Shown here: positions 60,239 through 64,000 of the stretch, one piece after another
How positions within the stretch are numbered: position 1 is the first letter of the stretch
Layout of the letters: every line of letters starts with the position of its first letter
Assembly: GCF_016464385.1 (NCBI RefSeq)
Contig: NZ_JADMLH010000003.1
Span: 571,458 to 635,457 of the forward strand
Source: Nucisporomicrobium flavum
GTDB lineage: Bacteria > Actinomycetota > Actinomycetes > Mycobacteriales > Micromonosporaceae
Length of the DNA stretch: 64,000 nucleotides
Reading direction: 5' to 3'
Made by a program: the position numbers and the translations under genes
Notes under the pieces: generated by a model
Told to the model about the DNA's origin: nothing
What the model saw: only the letters and a program-made list of their open reading frames with translations
Database searches by the model: none

Positions 60239-61593
60239 TTGACGGTGGCCAGGATCTGGTTGACCTGGGTCTCGGCGTCGGCCAGCAGCTGGTCGACGTT
60301 CGCGTTCTTGTCGGTGAGCACCTTCTGCATCGCCACGTCGAGCGTCGCGTAGATCTGCTGCGCGTTCGGCGGCTCGAGCTTGACCGGGATCGAGCCCATG
60401 CTCGCCACGAACGGCGCGTAGTTCTGCTGCGGGACGTTGGCGTACTTCTTGTCGGCCGCGGCCTGGGTCTGCGCCGCCGCGCCGGTGAAGATGGCCGGCT
60501 CGGGCAGGCCGACGGGCTGCTTGGTCTCGCTCGACCACTTGTTCTCGGCCTCGTACCGGTCCGCCGAGGTGAACCAGAACGTCAGCCACTTGAGGCCGGC
60601 CTGGATCTTCTCGGGGCTCAGGCCCGCCTTGAACATGTAGCCCTCACCGCCGCCCAGCGTGCCCTTGCCGTCCGGGATCGGGCCCAGGCCGTACGTCTCG
60701 TACTTGCCCTTGTACTGGTTGACGATCGTGGGGATGTTGTCGGCGGTGGCGAGGTACATGCCGAGCTTGCCGGAGCCCATCTGCTGCAGCAGGTCGGCCC
60801 ACTCGAGCAGCTGCTTCTGGCCCATCGAGTTGTCGGTCCAGCGCATGTCCTTGAGCTGCTGGAGGACCTGCTTGCCCTGGGGCCCGTTGAACGCGGCCTT
60901 CCAGGTGCCGCCCTGGTTCACCGCGACCTCGCCGCCGAGCGAGTACAGCTCCGTGGTGAAGTGCCAGCCGCCGGTGTTGCTCTTGCTGTAGTCGCCGTAC
61001 CCGATGGTGCCGTTGCCCAGCCCGGCGATCTTCTTCGCCGCGGTCCGCACGTCGGCCCAGGTCTTCGGCGGGTTGTTCGGGTCCAGCCCGGCCTTGGTGA
61101 ACAGGTCGCGGTTGTAGAGCAGGCCCATCGAGTAGTTCTTGTACGGCAGCCCGTACGTGTTCCCCTTGTCGTCCTGGAAGACCCGCAGCACCTCGGGCTT
61201 GATCTGCGAGGTGACCGGATAGTCCTTGAGGTACTTGCCGATGTCGGAGACCTGCCGCTTGGCGATCAGGTTGGCCGGGTCGGTGAAGTAGACGTAGAAG
61301 ACGTCCTCGAGCTGGCCGCCGGCGAGCTTCGCCGGGAAGGTCTGCGGGTCCATCTTGCCCTCGCGGGCGTCGATCTTGATGGTCGGGTTGGCCTTCTCGA
61401 ATTCGGCGACGTTGGCGAGGAAGCGGTCGTGGGTGGCCTTCTCGGTGGCCGGCGGGAGGCCGTTGATCACGAGCGTGACCTTGCCGTCCTTCGCCGCTTC
61501 TGTGTCGTCGTCCCCGCCGCACGCCGCGGCCGACATGGCGACGCCGGCGACGAGCAGCAGCCCGAGGGCACTGCGCAACCTGCTGGTGAACAT
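60235..61593 (-). CDS. Sugar ABC transporter solute-binding lipoprotein
   Basis: A 452-aa family 1 extracellular solute-binding protein. Lipoprotein signal with lipobox SAAAC gives acylated Cys25. The mature protein has the family pattern ([33 protein letters not shown], then [19 protein letters not shown] and [14 protein letters not shown]). It should capture the oligosaccharides released by the GH87 enzymes and hand them to the two permeases. First gene of the operon; AGGAAGGGG precedes the ATG. An inverted repeat 110-155 bases upstream probably binds the LacI regulator. Confidence 0.94.
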   Translation of the reverse strand: MFTSRLRSALGLLLVAGVAMSAAACGGDDDTEAAKDGKVTLVINGLPPATEKATHDRFLANVAEFEKANPTIKIDAREGKMDPQTFPAKLAGGQLEDVFYVYFTDPANLIAKRQVSDIGKYLKDYPVTSQIKPEVLRVFQDDKGNTYGLPYKNYSMGLLYNRDLFTKAGLDPNNPPKTWADVRTAAKKIAGLGNGTIGYGDYSKSNTGGWHFTTELYSLGGEVAVNQGGTWKAAFNGPQGKQVLQQLKDMRWTDNSMGQKQLLEWADLLQQMGSGKLGMYLATADNIPTIVNQYKGKYETYGLGPIPDGKGTLGGGEGYMFKAGLSPEKIQAGLKWLTFWFTSADRYEAENKWSSETKQPVGLPEPAIFTGAAAQTQAAADKKYANVPQQNYAPFVASMGSIPVKLEPPNAQQIYATLDVAMQKVLTDKNANVDQLLADAETQVNQILATVK

Positions 61594-61705
61594 GGGGGAT
61601 TACGCCCCTTCCTGGATGGGGTGCGCGTCTATGGGTGGATCGAAATGTGACGTGGCTCTCGCTGTCATGTTTCGTGGCGATGACGATACAAAGTCAAACG
61701 AGGTC

Positions 61706-61749
61706 CCGCAAGAACTCGACGGCAAGTAGAAAATTTGCGACTCTTGCGG
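61706..61749. promoter_or_regulatory. LacI-type inverted repeat upstream of the glucan operon
   Basis: CCGCAAG (61706-61712) and CTTGCGG (61743-61749) are perfect inverted arms. Neighbouring bases extend the likeness (CCGCAAGAACTCG against minus-strand CCGCAAGAGTCG). The arms resemble the CTTGCAG element bound by the maltose regulator MalR of Streptomyces. The site lies between the SBP gene and lacI. Confidence 0.55.
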
Positions 61750-61765
61750 TTCTGGGCACGAAGAA

Positions 61766-61788
61766 GGGCGGGCCCGCCGGGCCCGCCC
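61766..61788 (-). terminator. Terminator of the lacI-type gene
   Basis: GGGCGGGCCC (61766-61775) and GGGCCCGCCC (61779-61788) give a 10-bp stem with a 3-nt loop. On the minus strand it is followed by a short TTCTTC, 35 bases after the regulator stop. Confidence 0.8.
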
Positions 61789-61823
61789 TGGTGATGGTGA
61801 TGAATGTGCTGGTCAGCCGCCCG

Positions 61824-62834
61824 TCACGAGCGCGCCGGCACCGGCGCGGTGGAGCCGCGCACCACGAGCTCCGGCTCGAACAGCAGCTCGTCGGTGGACG
61901 CCGCGGCGCCCTCGATCTGCTTCACGAGCACGTCGACGGCGGCCTGGCCCATCAGCTCGATCGGCTGGCGCACGGTGGTCAGCGGCGGGTCCGTGCACGT
62001 CATCAGCGCGCTGTCGTCGAAGCCGACCACGGAGACGTCCGCCGGCACGTCGAGCCCCAGCCGCCGGGCGGCCCGGATCGAGCCCAGGGCCAGCACGTCG
62101 CTCGCGCAGATGAGGGCCGTGATCCCGCGCTGGATCAGCCGCGTCGCGGCCAGGCGGGCGCTCTCCATCGAGAACGTCGTCCGCTCCACCGGCCACTGCT
62201 CCACGGGGTCCGTCCAGCCCCCCGCCTCGGCGATCGCGGCGAGCTTGCGGCGCGACGGCACGTGGTCCTCCGGGCCCAGCACCATGCCGATCCGTTCGTG
62301 GCCGAGCGAGCGCAGGTGCCCGTACGCCTGCTCGACGGCGACCGCGTCGTCGGTGGAGATGTGCGGGAAGCCGAGGTCGTCGACGCCGCCGTTGACCATC
62401 ACCACGGGCATCCGCCGGTCGAGCAGCTGCTTGTAGTGGCCGTGCTCGGCGTCGGCCAGCGCGTACGACCCGCCGGCGAAGACGACGCCCGACACCTGAT
62501 GGTCGAGCAGCATCTCGATGTAGTCGCGCTCCGGCACGCCGCCGATCGTGCGGGCGCACAGCGCCGGGGTGAACCCGCGCTGGGCCAGCGAGGCGGTCAC
62601 CACCTCGGCGAGCGCCGGGAAGATCGGGTTCTGCAGCTCGGGCAGGACGAGGCCGACCAGCCGCCCTCGCTCCCCGCGCAGCTTCGTCGGGCGCTCGTAG
62701 CCGAGCACGTCGAGCGCGGTCAGTACGGACGCGCGGGTCGCCTCGGAGACCCCGCTGCGCCCGTTGAGCACCCGGCTGACGGTCGCCTCGCTGACGCCCG
62801 CCTTCTTGGCCACCTCGGCCAGACGTTTGGTCAC
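61824..62834 (-). CDS. LacI family regulator of the glucan operon
   Basis: A 336-aa repressor. The N-terminal HTH is [31 protein letters not shown] with hinge [18 protein letters not shown], followed by a periplasmic-binding-protein-like sensor domain ([21 protein letters not shown], ending [26 protein letters not shown]). Same strand and directly upstream of the SBP-permease-GH13-GH87 operon, so an imported alpha-glucan oligosaccharide is the probable inducer. Confidence 0.93.
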   Translation of the reverse strand: MTKRLAEVAKKAGVSEATVSRVLNGRSGVSEATRASVLTALDVLGYERPTKLRGERGRLVGLVLPELQNPIFPALAEVVTASLAQRGFTPALCARTIGGVPERDYIEMLLDHQVSGVVFAGGSYALADAEHGHYKQLLDRRMPVVMVNGGVDDLGFPHISTDDAVAVEQAYGHLRSLGHERIGMVLGPEDHVPSRRKLAAIAEAGGWTDPVEQWPVERTTFSMESARLAATRLIQRGITALICASDVLALGSIRAARRLGLDVPADVSVVGFDDSALMTCTDPPLTTVRQPIELMGQAAVDVLVKQIEGAAASTDELLFEPELVVRGSTAPVPARS

Positions 62835-62856
62835 GACGGAATCCTACGTCAGCGCT

Positions 62857-62883
62857 CTGCAAATCTTGAACCGAGTCTTGCAG
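62857..62883 (-). promoter_or_regulatory. Inverted repeat upstream of lacI-type gene
   Basis: CTGCAA (62857-62862) and TTGCAG (62878-62883) are inverted arms 15 bases apart, 23 bases before the regulator start. The right arm is part of CTTGCAG, the MalR-type element, so autoregulation is likely. Confidence 0.6.
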
Positions 62884-62996
62884 CACCGGACGGATCCATG
62901 ACCGAAATTGCGAACTCCATCAGTCCCCGGAAACCGCCCCGCACCACCGCGGCGAGATGGGATGTTGGTGCGGAGACGAGTGATGGGTGGTGCGCG

Positions 62997-63503
62997 ATGA
63001 GTGAATGGGATGCCGCCGGCGACTGGACCGGCGAGAACCCGCAGGACACCGGTCACCACGGGACCGCGGCGGGCGACTCGGTGCACCGGCTCGCCGACGT
63101 CAGCAGCGACATGGCCACGGCCACCCGGTCCGCCGTACGCGCCGCCGAGACCGCGGTCGCCGTCATCCAGCGGCTCGACGCCAGCAGCACGGAGATCGGC
63201 AAGGTCGTCCAGCTCATCGCCACGATCGCCAAGCAGACCAACCTGCTCGCCCTCAACGCCACCATCGAGGCCGCCCGCGCCGGGGAGGCGGGCCGCGGCT
63301 TCGCCGTCGTGGCCAGCGAGGTCAAGGACCTGGCCAACGAGACGGCCACCGCGACCAACGAGATCGGCGGCCAGGTCGGCGGCATCCGCGCCGACACGCA
63401 GAACGCGGTCTCGGCGATCGAGGAGATGCAGGCCCTCATCGAGGAACTCGACCGCTGCCAGAAGGTGATCAGCGGGATCGTGGCCGAGCAGCAGGCCGGC
63501 TGA
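62997..63503 (+). CDS. Soluble mini methyl-accepting chemotaxis-like protein
   Basis: A 168-aa protein made almost entirely of an MCP signalling hairpin. The conserved tip reads [57 protein letters not shown] (about residues 68-123). There is no transmembrane segment, HAMP or sensor domain; the N-terminal 25 residues are acidic and Gly/Trp-rich. ATG at 62997 with GGTGG upstream is preferred to an ATG at 62898. Its partner kinase is not in the window. Normal MCPs exceed 500 residues. Confidence 0.85.
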   Translation: MSEWDAAGDWTGENPQDTGHHGTAAGDSVHRLADVSSDMATATRSAVRAAETAVAVIQRLDASSTEIGKVVQLIATIAKQTNLLALNATIEAARAGEAGRGFAVVASEVKDLANETATATNEIGGQVGGIRADTQNAVSAIEEMQALIEELDRCQKVISGIVAEQQAG

Positions 63504-63545
63504 CCGCGCCCCCACGGCGGCGCCCGCCCGGGGCAGAATCCGGGT

Positions 63546-63920
63546 ATGCCGACCTACACGCCGGGCGAGATCGCCGAGAGGACCGGGTTCAGCCTCGACA
63601 CGCTGCGCTACTACGAACGCATCGGGCTGCTCGACGGGATCGCGCGCACCCCGGGTGGCCAGCGCGTCTTCGACGACGACGACATCGCCTGGCTGAACAT
63701 CCTGCGCTGCCTGCGCAACACGGGGATGCCGATCGCCTCGATGCGCCGCTACGCCGACCTCTGCCGCGACGAATCGACGGTCACCGACCGCCGCGAACTC
63801 CTCGAACACCACGACGCCGAACTGGGCCGCCGCATCGACGAACTCATCCTCCAGCGCGCCCAGATCCGGGAGAAGATCGGCTACTACCGCTCGGTCGAGG
63901 TGCCGGCCGGGGAACAATAG
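63546..63920 (+). CDS. MerR family regulator
   Basis: A 124-aa MerR protein with HTH YTPGEIAERTGFSLDTLRYYERIGLLDGIARTPGGQRVFDDDDI and a dimerisation coil to the end (LEHHDAELGRRIDELILQRAQIREKIGYY). No cysteines suited to metal binding, so a general or redox-insensitive type (for example AdhR-like). GGGG lies upstream of the ATG. Confidence 0.92.
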   Translation: MPTYTPGEIAERTGFSLDTLRYYERIGLLDGIARTPGGQRVFDDDDIAWLNILRCLRNTGMPIASMRRYADLCRDESTVTDRRELLEHHDAELGRRIDELILQRAQIREKIGYYRSVEVPAGEQ

Positions 63921-63924
63921 GCGT

Positions 63925-64000
63925 ATGGGCAAACGTGCGACGCGGCGCCGGCCGGCGGGTGTGGGTGGGTTCGAGGAGGGGCGGGCCTGTCCCTGCGGGC
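63925..64000 (+). CDS. Start of a probable YchJ/SEC-C motif protein, cut by the window edge
   Basis: ATG four bases after the MerR stop. The 25 visible residues are basic, then GFEEGRACPCG, the beginning of a SEC-C-type zinc motif as in YchJ-family proteins, which usually start with CPCG followed later by CC. Only the N-terminus is visible, so the call is tentative. Confidence 0.5.
   Translation, partial: MGKRATRRRPAGVGGFEEGRACPCG

Overview
The window is high-GC, actinomycete-type DNA: GTG and TTG starts, stop/start overlaps of the ATGA and TGATG kind, ECF sigma and Xre/MerR/TetR/LacI regulators, and many secreted hydrolases with discoidin, CBM2 or ricin-B domains. The style (frequent CGTACG, secreted glucanases, NAD-kinase/REC-TrxR cluster) fits a filamentous member of the Micromonosporaceae such as Actinoplanes. 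That genus guess is an inference, not a database result. No rRNA, tRNA, CRISPR array or insertion sequence was seen.

Layout. 1-2 kb: a DrrAB-type drug-export ABC pair. 2-4.1 kb: a SulP anion transporter co-transcribed with an ArsR repressor, with a clear palindromic operator. 4.3-7 kb: an orphan Rhs/Hint/ADP-ribosyltransferase-like toxin end with a lower-GC putative immunity gene. 7.3-12 kb: a Bcr/CflA-type MFS pump, a CBM2-GH64 beta-1,3-glucanase and a streptogrisin-type protease with a ricin-B tail. 12.2-18.5 kb: a methyltransferase, then a tightly packed redox/signalling group (NAD kinase-GNAT fusion, UBP zinc finger, REC-thioredoxin-reductase fusion, cNMP-binding histidine kinase), then a membrane protein/Xre pair. 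18.5-22.3 kb: two GC-rich repeat tracts flanking a DinB protein, a membrane protein and an MFS transporter. 22.3-28.5 kb: a three-gene unit of GCS2/ATP-grasp ligase, asparagine synthetase and S9 peptidase, suggestive of small-peptide amide metabolism. 28.8-39.1 kb: pyruvate phosphate dikinase, a TetX-like flavin monooxygenase with divergent TetR, assorted regulators, secreted small proteins, and an ECF sigma factor with a membrane partner and a related lipoprotein.

39.1-50.0 kb is the most unusual region. Two divergent operons encode a caspase/CHAT-like His-Cys protein plus an alpha/beta hydrolase on one side, and on the other an intact CHAT protease, a CHAT homologue that has lost its histidine, a 1272-aa TPR protein and a 518-aa protein. 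Both of the last two carry C-terminal regions that read like the cytoplasmic domain of the type III/flagellar export gate FlhA (FHIPEP), although no export apparatus is present. The four right-hand genes overlap stop-to-start, so they are almost certainly made together. I know of no described system with this composition.

50.0-62.9 kb is a coherent alpha-1,3-glucan utilisation locus: a solute-binding protein, two sugar permeases, a cytoplasmic GH13 alpha-glucosidase and two secreted GH87 alpha-1,3-glucanases, read leftwards, with a LacI regulator and matching inverted repeats upstream. Together with the GH64 glucanase and the protease this suggests a fungal-wall-degrading lifestyle. The last kilobase has a soluble mini chemoreceptor-like protein, a MerR regulator and the start of a probable YchJ/SEC-C protein cut by the window edge.
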